Below the pieces are notes generated by a model that saw only the letters and a program-made list of their open reading frames with translations, was not told the origin of the DNA and did no database searches. From positions 1 through 64,000 of the forward strand of contig JAUPFP010000199.1 of the NCBI GenBank assembly GCA_036925085.1: DNA of 64,000 nucleotides. The letters run 5' to 3'. This stretch comes from Brachycybe producta (taxonomy: Eukaryota > Arthropoda > Diplopoda > Playtdesmida > Andrognathidae). Below are positions 43,373-56,400 of the stretch, piece after piece (within the stretch, counting starts at the first letter, position 1; every line of letters begins with the position of its first letter). A program made the translations under genes and the position numbers.

Positions 43373-46300
43373 AATTGAAGTTAAAGTTAATGTTAAGTTG
43401 GAGTTGAAGTTGAAGTTAAAGATAAATTGAAATTAACATTGAAGTTGAAGTTGAAGTTGAAGTTGAAGTTGAAGTTGAAATTGAAGTTAAAGTTGAAGTC
43501 GAAGTCGATGTTGAAGTGGAAGTTGAACTTGAAGTTGAGGTTAAAGTTGAAGTTAAAGTTAATGTTGAAGTTGAAGTTAAAGTAAAAGTTGAAGTTGAAG
43601 TTGAAGTTGAAATTGAAGTTGAAGCTGAAGTTGAAGTTAAAATTGAAGTTGAATTTGCAGTTGAAGTTGAATTTGAAGTTGAATTTGAATTAGAAGTTAA
43701 AGTTGAATTTGATGTTGATGTTGAAGTTGAAGTTGAAGTTGAAGTTGAAGTTGAAGTTGAAGTTGAAGTTGAAGTTAAAGTTGAGGTTGAAGTTAAAGTG
43801 AAAATGAAGTTGAAGTTGAAGTTGAAGTCAAGTTGAAATTGAAGTTGAAGTTAAAGTTGAAGTTGAAGTTAAAGTTGAAGTTGAAGTTGAAGTTGAAGTT
43901 GAAGTTAAAGTTGAAGTTGAAGTTAAAGTGAAAATGAAGTTGAAGTTGAATTTGAAGTTGTTGTTAAAGTTGAAGTTGAAGTTAATGTCAAAGTTAAAGT
44001 TAAGTTGAAGTTGAAGTTGAAAGTGAAGTTGAAGTTGAAGTCAAGTTGAAGTTGAAGTTGAAGTTGAAGTTGAAGTTGAAGTTGAAGTCGAAGTGGAAGT
44101 GGAAGTGGAAGTAGAAGTGGTAGTTGAAGTTGAAGGTGAAGTTAAAGTTGAAATTAAAGTTAAGGTTAAAGTGGAATTTGAATTTGAAGTTGAAGTTGAA
44201 TTTGAAGTTGTAGTTGAATTTGAAGTTGAAGTTTTAGTTAAAGTTGAAGTTAAAGTTGAAGTTAATGTTGAAGTTGAAATTGAAGTTAAAATTAAAGTTA
44301 AAGGTGAAGTTGATGTTGAAGTTGAAGTTAAAGTTGAAATTGAAGATAATGTCTAAGTTTAAGTTAAGTTGAAGTTGAAGTTGAAAGTGAAGTTGAAGTT
44401 GAAGTCAAGTTGAAGTTGAAGTTGAAGTTAAAGTTGAAGTTGAAGATAATGTTGAAGTTAAAGTTAAGTTGAAGTTGAAGTTGAAAGTGAAGTTGAAGTT
44501 GAAGTCAAATTAAAGTTGAAGTTAAGTTAAAATTGAAGTTAAAGTTAATGTTGAAGTTGAAGTTAAAGTTAAAGTTAAAGGTGAAGTTGAAGTTGAAGTT
44601 GAAGTCAAGTTGAAGTTGAAGTTGAAGTTGAAGTTGAAGTTGTATTCAAAGTGGAAGTGGAAGTGGAAGTTGAAGTTGAAGTTAAAGTGAAAGTTAAGTT
44701 GAAGTTGAAGTTGAAGTCAAGTTGAAGTCAAGTTGAAGTTGAAGTTGAAGTTGAAGTTGAAGTTGAAGTTAAAGTTGAAGTTGAAGTTAATGTCAAAGTT
44801 AAAGTTAAGTTGAAGTTGAAGTTGAAAGTGAAGTTGAAGTTGAAGTTGATGTCAAGTTGAAGTTGAAGTTGATGTCAAGTTGAAGTTGAAGTTGAAGTTG
44901 AAGTTGAAGTCGAAGTGGAAGTGGAAGTGGAAATAGAAGTGGAAGTGGAAGTTGAAGTTGAAGTTAAAGTTGAAATTAAAGTTAAGGTTAAAGTGGAATT
45001 TGAATTTGAAGTTGAAGTTGAAGTTGAAGTTGAAGTTAAATTTGAAGTTGTAGTTGAATTTGAAGTTGAAATTGAAGTTAAAGTTGAAGTTAATGTTGAA
45101 GTTAATGTTGAAGTTAATGTTGAAGTTGAAATTGAAGTTAAAATTAAAGTTAAAGTTAAAGGTGAAGTTGAAGTTAAAGTTGAAGTTAAAGTTGATGTTG
45201 AAGATAATGGCGAAGTTAAAGTTAAGTTGAAGTTAAAGTTAAGTTGAAGTTGAAGTTGAAAGTGAAGTTGAAGTTGAAGTCAAGTTGAAGTTGAAGTTGA
45301 AGTTGAAGTTGACGTTTTTTTTAAAATGGAAGTGGAAGTGGAAGTTGAAGTTGAAGTTGAAGTTAAAGTTGAAGTTCAAGTTGAAGTTGAAGTCAAGTTG
45401 AAGTCCAGTTGAATTTGAAGTTGAAGTTGAAGTTGAAGTTGAAGTTGAAGTTGAAGTTAAAGTGAAAATGAAGTTGAAGTTGAAGTTAAAGTCAAGTTGA
45501 AATTAAAGTTGAAGTTAAAGTTGATGTTGAAGTTAATGTTGAAGTTGAAGTTAAAGTTAAAGTTAAAGGTGAAGTTGAAGTTGAAGTTGAAGTCAAGTTG
45601 AAGTTGAAGTTGAAGTTGAAGTTGAAGTTGTATTCAAAGTGGAAGTGGAAGTGGAAGTTGAAGTTGAAGTTAAAGTGAAAGTTAAGTTGAAGTTGAAGTT
45701 GAAGTCAAGTTGAAGTCAAGTTGAAGTTGAAGTTGAAGCTGAAGTTGAAGTTGAAGTTAAAGTGAAAATGAAGTTGCAGTTGAAGTTGAAGTCAAGTTGA
45801 AATTAAAGTTGAAGTTAAAGTTGAAGTTGAAGTAGAAGTTAAAGTTGAAGTTGAAGTTAAAGTTGAGTTTGAAGTTGAAGTTGAAGTTGAAGTTGAAGTT
45901 AAAGTTGAAGTTAAAGTTAAAGTTGAAGTTGAAGTTGAAGTTGAAATTGAAGTTGAAGCTGAAGTTGAAGTTAAAGTTGAAGTTGAATTTGCAGTTGAAG
46001 TTGAATTTAAAATTTAATTTGAAGTTGAAGTTAAAGTTGAATTTGATGTTGATGTTGAAGTTGAAGTTGAAGTTGAAGTTGAAGTTGAAGTTGAAGTTGA
46101 AGTTGAAGTTGAAGTTAAAGTTGAGGTTGAAGTTAAAGTGAAAATGAAGTTGAAGTTGAAGTTGAAGTCAAGTTGAAATTGAAGTTGAAGTTAAAGTTGA
46201 AGTTGAAGTTAATGTTGAAGTTGAAGTTAAAGTTAATGGTGAAGTTGAAGTTGAAGTTGAAGTTAAAGTTGAAGTTGAAGTTAATGTTGAAGTTGAAGTT

Positions 46301-47212
46301 AAAGTTAATGGTGAAGTTGAAGTTGAAGTTGAAGTTAAAGTTTTGGTGGAAGTTAATGTTGAAGTTAAAAGTTGAAGTTAAAGTTATTGTTGAAGTTGAA
46401 GTTAAAGTAAAAGTTGAAGTTGAAGTTGAAGTTGAAGTTGAATTTGAAGTTGACATTGAAGTTGAAGTTGAAGTTGAAGTTGAATTTGAAGGTGAAGTTA
46501 ATGTTGAAGTTGGAGTTAAAGTTAAAGTTAAAGGTGAAGTTGAAGTTAAAGTTAAAGTTGAAGTTGAAGTTAATGTTGAAGTTGAATTTGAAGTTGAAGT
46601 TGAAGTTGAAGTTCAAGTCAAAGTCGATGTTGAAGTGGAAGTTGAACTTGAAGTTGAAGTTAAAGTTGAAGTTAAAGTTGAAGTTAAAGTTGAAGTTAAA
46701 GTTGAAGTTAAAGTTGAAGTTAAAAGTTGAAGTTAAACTTATTGTTGAAGTTGAAGTTAAAGTAAAAGTTGAAGTTGAAGTTGAAGTTGAAGTTGAATTT
46801 GAAGTTGACATTGAAGTTGAAGTTGAAGTTGAAGTTAAAGTGAAAGTTAAGTTGAAGTTGAAGTTGAAGTCAAATTGAAGTCAAGTTGAAGTTGAAGTTG
46901 AAGTTGAAGTTGAAGTTGAAGTTGAAGTTGAAGTTAAAGTGAAAATGAAGTTGAAGTTGAAGTTGAATTCAAGTTGAAATTAAAGTTGAAGTTAAAGTTG
47001 AAGTTGAAGTTAATGTTGAAGTTAAAGTTAAAGGTAAAGTTGAAATTGAAGTTGATGTTGAAGTTGATGTTGAAGTTGAAGTTGAAGTTGAAGTTTAAGT
47101 TGAAGTTAAAGTTAATGTTGAAGTTGAAGTTAAAGTAAAAGTTGAAGTTGAAGTTTAAGTTGAATTTGAAGTTGAAGTTTTAGTTGAAGGTGAAGTTGAA
47201 GTTAAAGTTGAA
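43373..47212. repeat. GAAGTT satellite, irregular modules
   Basis: Hexamer satellite with several related modules: GTGGAAGTGGAAGTGG purine-rich stretches near 44095, 44650, 44915 and 45630, three TATTCAAAGTGG-like markers, one of them altered to TTTTTTTTAAAATGG near 45316, and GTTAATGGTG repeats near 46240 and 46300. No gene is seen. Confidence 0.85.
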
Positions 47213-48185
47213 GTTAAAGTTGAAGGTAAAGTTGAAATTGAAGTTGATGTTGAAGATGGAGTTGAAGTTGAAGTTAAAATTAAAGTTGAAGTTGAAGTTA
47301 ATGTTGAAGTTGGAGTTGAAGTTGAAGTTAATGATAAATTGAAATTAACATTGAAGTTGAAGTTGAAGTTGAAGTTGAAGTTGAAGTTGAAGTTGAAGTC
47401 GAAGTCGATGTTGAAGTGGAAGTTGAACTTGAAGTTGAAGTTAAAGTTGAAGTTAAAGTTAATGTTGAAGTTGAAGTTAAAGTAAAAGTTGAAGTTGAAG
47501 TTGAAGTTGAAGTTGAATTTGAAGTTGACGTTGAAGTTGAAGTTGAAGTTGAAGTTAAAGTGAAAGTTAAGTTGAAGTTGAAGTTGAAGTCAAGTTGAAG
47601 TCAAGTTGAAGTTGAAGTTGAAGTTGAAGTTGAAGTTGAATTTGATTTTGAAGTTGAAGTTGAAGTTGATGTTGAAGTTGAAGTTGAAGTTGAAGTTGAA
47701 GTTGAAGTTGAAGTTGAAGATGAAGTTGAAGTTAAAGTTGAAGTTGAAGTTAAAGTGAAAATGAAGTTGAAGTTGAAGTTAAGTCAAGTTGAAATTAAAG
47801 TTGAAGTTAAAGTTGAAGTTGAAGTTAATGTTGAAGTTGAAGTTAAAGTTAAAGTTAAAGGTGAAGTTGAAGTTGAAGTTGAAGTTGAAGTTGAAGTTGA
47901 AGTTGAAGTTAAAGTTGAAGTTGAAGTTAATGTCAATGTTAAAGTTAAGTTGAAAGTGAAGTTGAAAGTGAAGTTGAAGTTGAAATTGATGTCAAGTTGA
48001 AGTTGAAGTTGAAGTTGAAGTTGAAGTCGAAGTGGAAGTTGAAGTGGAAGTAGAAATGGAAGTGGAAGTTGAAGTTGAAGTTAAAGTTGAAGTTAAAGTT
48101 GAAATTAAAGTTAATGTTGAAGTTGAAGTTAAAGTAAATGTTGAAGTTGAAGTTGAAGTTGAAGTTGAATTTGAAGTTGACGTTG

Positions 48186-48268
48186 AAGTTCAAGTTGAAG
48201 TTCAAGTTGAATTTCAAGTTGAAGTTCAAGTTGAAGTTCAAGTTGAAGTTCAAGTTGAAGTTCAAGTT
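48186..48268. repeat. Short (GAAGTTCAAGTT)n array
   Basis: About seven 12-mers of GAAGTT+CAAGTT with one GAATTT variant. It is duplicated at 54464-54546 in the second copy of the 6.28-kb unit. It has the same quasi-palindromic property as the arrays beside the LINEs. Confidence 0.9.
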
Positions 48269-48381
48269 GAAGTTGAAGTTGAAGTTGAAGTTGAAGTTGA
48301 AGTTGAATTTAAAGTTGTAGTTGAATTTGAAGTTGAAGTTGAAGTTAAAGTTGAAGTTAATGATGAATTGAAATTAACAAT

Positions 48382-51300
48382 GAAGTTGAAATTGAAGTTG
48401 AAATTGAAGTTGAAATTGAAGTTGAAATTGAAGTTGAAATTGAAGTTGAAATTAAAGTTGAAATTGAAGTTGAAATTGAAGTTAAAATTGAAGTTGAACT
48501 TCAAGTTAAAATTGAAGTTGAAATTGAAGTTGAAATTGAAGTTAAAATTGAAATTGAAATTGAAGTTGAAATTGAAGTAGAAATTGAAGTTGAAATTGAA
48601 GATGAAATTGAAGTTGAAATTGAAGTTGAAATTGAAGTTGAAATTGAAGTTGAAATTGAAGTTGAAATTGAAGTTGAAATTGAAGTTGAAATTGAAGTTG
48701 AAACTGAAGTTGAATTTTAAATTGAAATTGCAGTTGAAATTGAAGTTGAAATTGTAGTTGAAATTGAAGTTGAAATTGAAGTTGAAATTGAAGTTGAAAT
48801 TGAAGTTGAAATTGAAGTTGAAGTTGAAATTGAAGTAGAAATTGAAGTTGAAAATGAAGTTGAAATTGAAGTAGAAATTGAAGTTGAAATTGAAGTTGAA
48901 ATTGAAGTTGAAATTGAAGTTAATATTGATGTTGAAATTGAAGTTGAAATTGAAGTTGAAATTGAAGTTGAAATTGAAGTTGAAATTGAAGTTGAAACTG
49001 AAGTTGAATTTGAAATTGAAATTGAAGTTGAAATTGAAGTAGAAAATGAAGTTGAAATTGAAGTTGAAATTGAAGTTGAAATTGAAGTTGAAATTGAAGT
49101 TGAAACTGAAGTTGAATTTTAAATTGAAATTGCAGTTGAAATTGAAGTTGAAATTGTAGTTGAAATTGAAGTTGAAATTGAAGTTGAAATTGTAGTTGAA
49201 ATTGAAGTTGAAATTGAAGTTGAAATTGAAGTTGAAATTGAAGTTGAAATTGAAGTTGAAATTGAAGTTGAAGTTGAAATTGAAGTAGAAATTGAAGTTG
49301 AAAATGAAGTTGAAATTGAAGTAGAAATTGAAGTTGAAATTGAAGTTGAAATTGAAGTTGAAATTGAAGTTGAAATTGAAGTTGAAATTGAAGTTAATAT
49401 TGATGTTGAAATTGAAGTTGAAATTGAAGTTGAAATTGAAGTTGAAATTGAAGTTGAAACTGAAGTTGAATTTGAAATTGAAATTGAAGTTGAAATTGAA
49501 GTAGAAATTGAAGTTGAAATTGAAGTTGAAATTGAAGTTGAAATTGAAGTTGAAATTGAAGTTGAAATTGAAGTTGAAATTGAAGTTGAAACTGAAGTTG
49601 AATTTTAAATTGAAATTGCAGTTGAAATTGAAGTTGAAATTGTAGTTGAAATTGAAGTTGAAATTGAAGTTGAAATTGAAGTTGAAATTGAAGTTGAAAT
49701 TGAAGTTGAAATTGAAGTTGAAATTGAAGTTGAAATTGAAGTTGAAATTGAAGTTGAAATTGAAGTTGAAATTGAAGTTAAAATTGAAGTTGAAATCGAA
49801 GTTGAAATTGAAGTTGAAGTTGAAATTGAAGTAGAAATTGAAGTTGAAAATGAAGTTGAAATTGAAGTTGAAATTGAAGTTGAAATTGAAGTTGAAATTG
49901 AAGTTGAAACTGAAGTTGAATTTGAAATTGAAATTGCAGTTGAAATTGAAGTTGAAATTGAAGTTGAAATTGAAGTTGAAATTGAAGTTGAAATTGATGT
50001 TGAAATTGAAGTTGAAATTGAAGTTGAAATTGAAGTTGAAATTGAAGTTGAAATTGAAGTTGAAATTAAAGTTGAAATTGAAGTTGAAATTGAAGTTGAA
50101 ATTGAAGTTGAACTTCAAGTTAAAATTGAAGTTGAAATTGATGTTGAAATTGAAGTTAAAACTGAAGTTGAAATTGAAGTTGAAATTCAAGTTGAAATTG
50201 AAGTTGAAATTGAAGTTGAAATTGAAGTTGAAATTGAAGTTGAAATTGAAGTTGAAATTGAAGTTGAAATTAAAGTTGAAATTGAAGTTGAAGTTGAAGT
50301 TGAAATTGAAGTTGAAATTGAAGTTGAAATTGAAGTTGAAATTGAAATAGAAATTGAAGTTGAAATTGAAGTTGAAATTGAAGTTGAAATTGAAGTTGAA
50401 ATTGAAGTTGAAATTGAAGTTGAAATTGAAGTTGAAATTGAAGTTGAAATTGAAGTTGAAATTGAAGTTGAAATTGAAGTTGAAATCAAAGTTGAAATTG
50501 AAGTTTAAGTTGAAATTGAAGTAGAAATTGAAGTTGAAAATGAAGTTGAAATTGAAGTTGAAATTGAAGTTGAAATTGAAGTTGAAATTGAAGTTGAAAT
50601 TGAAGTTGAAATTGAAGTTGAAATTGAAGTTGAAATTGAAGTTGAAATTGAAGTTGAAATTGAAGTTGAAATTGAAGTTGAAATTAAAGTTGAAATTGAA
50701 GTTGAAATTGAAGTTGAACTTCAAGTTAAAATTGAAGTTGAAATTGATGTTGAAATTGAAGTTAAAATTGAAGTTGAAATTCAAGTTGAAATTGAAGTTG
50801 AAACTGAAATTGAATTTTAAATTGAAATTGCAGTTGAAATTGAAGTTGAAATTGAAGTTGAAATTGAAGTTGAAATTGAAGTTGAAATTGAAGTTGAAAT
50901 TGAAGTTGAAATTGAAGTTGAAATTGAAGTTGAGATTGAAGTTGAAATTGAAGTTGAAGTTGAAATCGAAGTTGAAATTGAAGTTGAAGTTGAAATTGAA
51001 GTAGAAATTGAAGTTGAAAATGAAGTTGAAATTGAAGTTGAAATTGAAGTTGAAATTGAAGTTGAAATTGAAGTTGAAACTGAAGTTGAATTTGAAATTG
51101 AAATTGCAGTTGAAATTGAAGTTGAAATTGAAGTTGAAATTGAAGTTGAAATTGAAGTTGAAATTGAAGTTGAAATTGAAGTTGAAATTGAACTTGAAAT
51201 TGAAGTTGAAGTTGAAGTTGAAATTGAAGTTGAAATTGAAGTTGAAACTGAAGTTGAATTTTAAGTTGATATTGAAGTTGAAATTGAAGTTGAAATTGAA

Positions 51301-53490
51301 GTTGAAATTGAAGTTGAAATTGAAATTGAAGTTGAAATTGAAGTTGAAGTTGAAATTGAAATTGAAGTTGAAATTGAAGTTGAAATTGAAGTTGAAATTG
51401 AAGTAGAAATTGAAGTTGAAATTGAAGTTGAAATTGAAGTTGAAGTTGAAGTTGAAATTGAAGTTGAAATTGAAGTTGAAACTGAAGTTGAATTTTAAGT
51501 TGATATTGAAGTTGAAATTGAAGTTGAAATTGAAGTTGAAATTGATGTTGAAATTGAAGTTGAAATTGAATTTGAAGTTGAAGTTGAAATTGAAGTTGAA
51601 ATTGAAGTTGAAATTGAAGTTGAAATTGAAGTTGAAATTGAAGTTGAAATTGAAGTTGAAATTGAAGTTGAAATTGAAGTTGAAATTGAAATTGAAGTTG
51701 AAATTGAAGTTGAAGTTGAAATTGAAATTGAAGTTGAAATTGAAGTTGAAATTGAAGTTGAAATTGAAGTAGTAATTGAAGTTGAAATTGAAGTTGAAAT
51801 TGAAGTTGAAATTGAAGTTAAAACTGAAGTTGAAGTTGAAATTGAAATTGAAATTGAAGTTGAAATTGAAGTTGAAATCGAAGTTGAAATTGAAGTTGAA
51901 GTTGAAATTGAAGTAGAAATTGAAATTGAAGTTGAAATTGAAGTTGAAATTGAAGTTGAAACTGAAGTTGAATTTGAAATTGAAATTGCAGTTGAAATTG
52001 AAGTTGAAATTGAAGTTGAAATTGAAGTTGAAGTTGAAGTTGAAATTGAAGTTGAAATTGAAGTTGAAACTGGAGTTGAATTTTAAGTTGATATTGAAGT
52101 TGAAATTGAAGTTGAAATTGAAGTTGAAATTGAAGTTGAAATTGAAGTTGAAATTGAAGTTGAAATTGAAGTTGAAATTGAAGTTGAAATAGAAGTTGAA
52201 ATTGAAGTTGAAATTGAAGTTGAAATTGAAGTTAAAACTGAAGTTGAAGTTGAAATTGAAATTGAAATTGAAGTTGAAATTGAAGTTGAAATCGAAGTTG
52301 AAATTTAAGTTGAAGTTGAAATTGAAGTAGAAATTGAAGTTGAAAATGAAGTTGAAATTGAAGTTGAAATTGAAGTTGAAATTGAAGTTGAAGTTGAAGT
52401 TGAAATTGAAGTTGAAATTGAAGTTGAAACTGAAGTTGAATTTTAAGTTGATATTGAAGTTGAAATTGAAGTTGAAATTGAAGTTGAAATTGATGTTGAA
52501 ATTGAAGTTGAAATTGAATTTGAAGTTGAAGTTGAAATTGAAGTTGAAATTGAAGTTGAAATTGAAGTTGAAATTGAAGTTGAAATTGAAGTTGAAATTG
52601 AAGTTGAAATTGAAGTTGAAATTGAAGTTGAAACTGAAGTTGAAATTGAAGTTGAAATTGAAGTTGAAATTGAAGTTGAAATTGAAGTTGAAATTGAAGT
52701 TGAAATTGAAGTTGAAATAGAAGTTGAAATTGAAGTTGAAATTGAAGTTGAAATTGAAGTTAAAACTGAAGTTGAAGTTGAAATTGAAATTGAAATTGAA
52801 GTTGAAATTGAAGTTGAAATTGAAGTTGAAATTGAAGTTGAAATTGAAGTTGATATTGAAGTTGAAATTGAAGTTGAAATTGAAGTTGAAATTGATGTTG
52901 AAATTGAAGTTGAAATTGAATTTGAAGTTGAAGTTGAAATTAAAGTTGAAATTGAAGTTGAAATTGAAGTTGAAATTGAAGTTGAAATTGAAGTTGAAAT
53001 TGAAGTTGAAACTGAAGTTGAATTTGAAATTGAAATTGCAGTTGAAATTGAAGTTGAAATTGAAGTTGAAATTGAAGTTGAAATTGAAGTTGAAATTGAA
53101 GTTGAAATTGAAGTTGAAATTGAAGTTGAAATTGAAGTTGAAGTTGAAGTTGAAATTGAAGTTGAAATTGAAGTTGAAACTGAAGTTGAATTTTAAGTTG
53201 ATATTGAAGTTGAAATTGAAGTTGAAATTGAAGTTGAAATTGATGTTGAAATTGAAGATGAAATTGAATTTGAAGTTGAAGTTGAAATTGAAGTTGAAAT
53301 TGAAGTTGAAATTGAAGTTGAAATTGAAGTTGAAATTGAAGTTGAAATTGAAGTTGAAATTGAAGTTGAAATTGAAGTTGAAATTGAAGTTGAAGTTGAA
53401 GTTGAAATTGAAATTGAAGTTGAAATTGAAGTTGAAATTGAAGTAGAAATTGAAGTTGAAATTGAAGTTGAAATTGAAGTTGAAATTGAA
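48382..53490. repeat. (GAAGTTGAAATT)n domain, copy 1
   Basis: About 5.1 kb in which every second hexamer is GAAATT. Recurring variants are GAAACTGAAGTTGAATTT, AATTGAAATTGCAG, GTAGAAATTG, GTTGAAAATGAAG and GAACTTCAAG. It begins sharply after AATTGAAATTAACAATG and ends at the 53490 duplication junction. The long Asn-Phe minus-strand and Lys-Leu plus-strand frames are by-products of the 6-bp period. Confidence 0.92.
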
Positions 53491-56400
53491 GTTAAAGTTG
53501 AAGGTAAAGTTGAAATTGAAGTTGATGTTGAAGATGGAGTTGAAGTTGAAGTTAAAATTAAAGTTGAAGTTGAAGTTAATGTTGAAGTTGGAGTTGAAGT
53601 TGAAGTTAATGATAAATTGAAATTAACATTGAAGTTGAAGTTGAAGTTGAAGTTGAAGTTGAAGTTGAAGTTGAAGTCGAAGTCGATGTTGAAGTGGAAG
53701 TTGAACTTGAAGTTGAAGTTAAAGTTGAAGTTAAAGTTAATGTTGAAGTTGAAGTTAAAGTAAAAGTTGAAGTTGAAGTTGAAGTTGAAGTTGAATTTGA
53801 AGTTGACGTTGAAGTTGAAGTTGAAGTTGAAGTTAAAGTGAAAGTTAAGTTGAAGTTGAAGTTGAAGTCAAGTTGAAGTCAAGTTGAAGTTGAAGTTGAA
53901 GTTGAAGTTGAAGTTGAATTTGATTTTGAAGTTGAAGTTGAAGTTGATGTTGAAGTTGAAGTTGAAGTTGAAGTTGAAGTTGAAGTTGAAGTTGAAGATG
54001 AAGTTGAAGTTAAAGTTGAAGTTGAAGTTAAAGTGAAAATGAAGTTGAAGTTGAAGTTAAGTCAAGTTGAAATTAAAGTTGAAGTTAAAGTTGAAGTTGA
54101 AGTTAATGTTGAAGTTGAAGTTAAAGTTAAAGTTAAAGGTGAAGTTGAAGTTGAAGTTGAAGTTGAAGTTGAAGTTGAAGTTGAAGTTAAAGTTGAAGTT
54201 GAAGTTAATGTCAATGTTAAAGTTAAGTTGAAAGTGAAGTTGAAAGTGAAGTTGAAGTTGAAATTGATGTCAAGTTGAAGTTGAAGTTGAAGTTGAAGTT
54301 GAAGTCGAAGTGGAAGTTGAAGTGGAAGTAGAAATGGAAGTGGAAGTTGAAGTTGAAGTTAAAGTTGAAGTTAAAGTTGAAATTAAAGTTAATGTTGAAG
54401 TTGAAGTTAAAGTAAATGTTGAAGTTGAAGTTGAAGTTGAAGTTGAATTTGAAGTTGACGTTGAAGTTCAAGTTGAAGTTCAAGTTGAATTTCAAGTTGA
54501 AGTTCAAGTTGAAGTTCAAGTTGAAGTTCAAGTTGAAGTTCAAGTTGAAGTTGAAGTTGAAGTTGAAGTTGAAGTTGAAGTTGAATTTAAAGTTGTAGTT
54601 GAATTTGAAGTTGAAGTTGAAGTTAAAGTTGAAGTTAATGATGAATTGAAATTAACAATGAAGTTGAAATTGAAGTTGAAATTGAAGTTGAAATTGAAGT
54701 TGAAATTGAAGTTGAAATTGAAGTTGAAATTAAAGTTGAAATTGAAGTTGAAATTGAAGTTAAAATTGAAGTTGAACTTCAAGTTAAAATTGAAGTTGAA
54801 ATTGAAGTTGAAATTGAAGTTAAAATTGAAATTGAAATTGAAGTTGAAATTGAAGTAGAAATTGAAGTTGAAATTGAAGATGAAATTGAAGTTGAAATTG
54901 AAGTTGAAATTGAAGTTGAAATTGAAGTTGAAATTGAAGTTGAAATTGAAGTTGAAGTTGAAATTGAAGTAGAAATTGAAGTTGAAAATGAAGTTGAAAT
55001 TGAAGTAGAAATTGAAGTTGAAATTGAAGTTGAAATTGAAGTTGAAATTGAAGTTAATATTGATGTTGAAATTGAAGTTGAAATTGAAGTTGAAATTGAA
55101 GTTGAAATTGAAGTTGAAATTGAAGTTGAAACTGAAGTTGAATTTGAAATTGAAATTGAAGTTGAAATTGAAGTAGAAAATGAAGTTGAAATTGAAGTTG
55201 AAATTGAAGTTGAAATTGAAGTTGAAATTGAAGTTGAAACTGAAGTTGAATTTTAAATTGAAATTGCAGTTGAAATTGAAGTTGAAATTGTAGTTGAAAT
55301 TGAAGTTGAAATTGAAGTTGAAATTGTAGTTGAAATTGAAGTTGAAATTGAAGTTGAAATTGAAGTTGAAATTGAAGTTGAAATTGAAGTTGAAATTGAA
55401 GTTGAAATTGAAGTTGAAGTTGAAATTGAAGTAGAAATTGAAGTTGAAAATGAAGTTGAAATTGAAGTAGAAATTGAAGTTGAAATTGAAGTTGAAATTG
55501 AAGTTGAAATTGAAGTTGAAATTGAAGTTGAAATTGAAGTTAATATTGATGTTGAAATTGAAGTTGAAATTGAAGTTGAAATTGAAGTTGAAATTGAAGT
55601 TGAAACTGAAGTTGAATTTGAAATTGAAATTGAAGTTGAAATTGAAGTAGAAATTGAAGTTGAAATTGAAGTTGAAATTGAATTTGAAATTGAAGTTGAA
55701 ATTGAAGTTGAAATTGAAGTTGAAATTGAAGTTGAAACTGAAGTTGAATTTTAAATTGAAATTGCAGTTGAAATTGAAGTTGAAATTGTAGTTGAAATTG
55801 AAGTTGAAATTGAAGTTGAAATTGAAGTTGAAATTGAAGTTGAAATTGAAGTTGAAATTGAAGTTGAAATTGAAGTTGAAATTGAAGTTGAAATTGAAGT
55901 TGAAATTGAAGTTGAAATTGAAGTTAAAATTGAAGTTGAAATCGAAGTTGAAATTGAAGTTGAAGTTGAAATTGAAGTAGAAATTGAAGTTGAAAATGAA
56001 GTTGAAATTGAAGTTGAAATTGAAGTTGAAATTGAAGTTGAAATTGAAGTTGAAACTGAAGTTGAATTTGAAATTGAAATTGCAGTTGAAATTGAAGTTG
56101 AAATTGAAGTTGAAATTGAAGTTGAAATTGAAGTTGAAATTGATGTTGAAATTGAAGTTGAAATTGAAGTTGAAATTGAAGTTGAAATTGAAGTTGAAAT
56201 TGAAGTTGAAATTAAAGTTGAAATTGAAGTTGAAATTGAAGTTGAAATTGAAGTTGAACTTCAAGTTAAAATTGAAGTTGAAATTGATGTTGAAATTGAA
56301 GTTAAAACTGAAGTTGAAATTGAAGTTGAAATTCAAGTTGAAATTGAAGTTGAAATTGAAGTTGAAATTGAAGTTGAAATTGAAGTTGAAATTGAAGTTG

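Larger units (their letters stand above)
47213..53490. repeat. 6278-bp tandem duplication, copy 1
   Basis: Starts at AAAGTTGAAGGTAAAG and runs to where that sequence reappears at 53491. The first 1.17 kb is mixed GAAGTT satellite and the rest a GAAATT+GAAGTT array. Landmarks at 47416, 47755, 48032 and 48138 recur at +6278; from 49646 on the offset is 6146, then 6158, 6146 and 6134. The two copies therefore differ mainly by indels of 12 bp or multiples of it, 132 bp being the largest. Confidence 0.88.
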
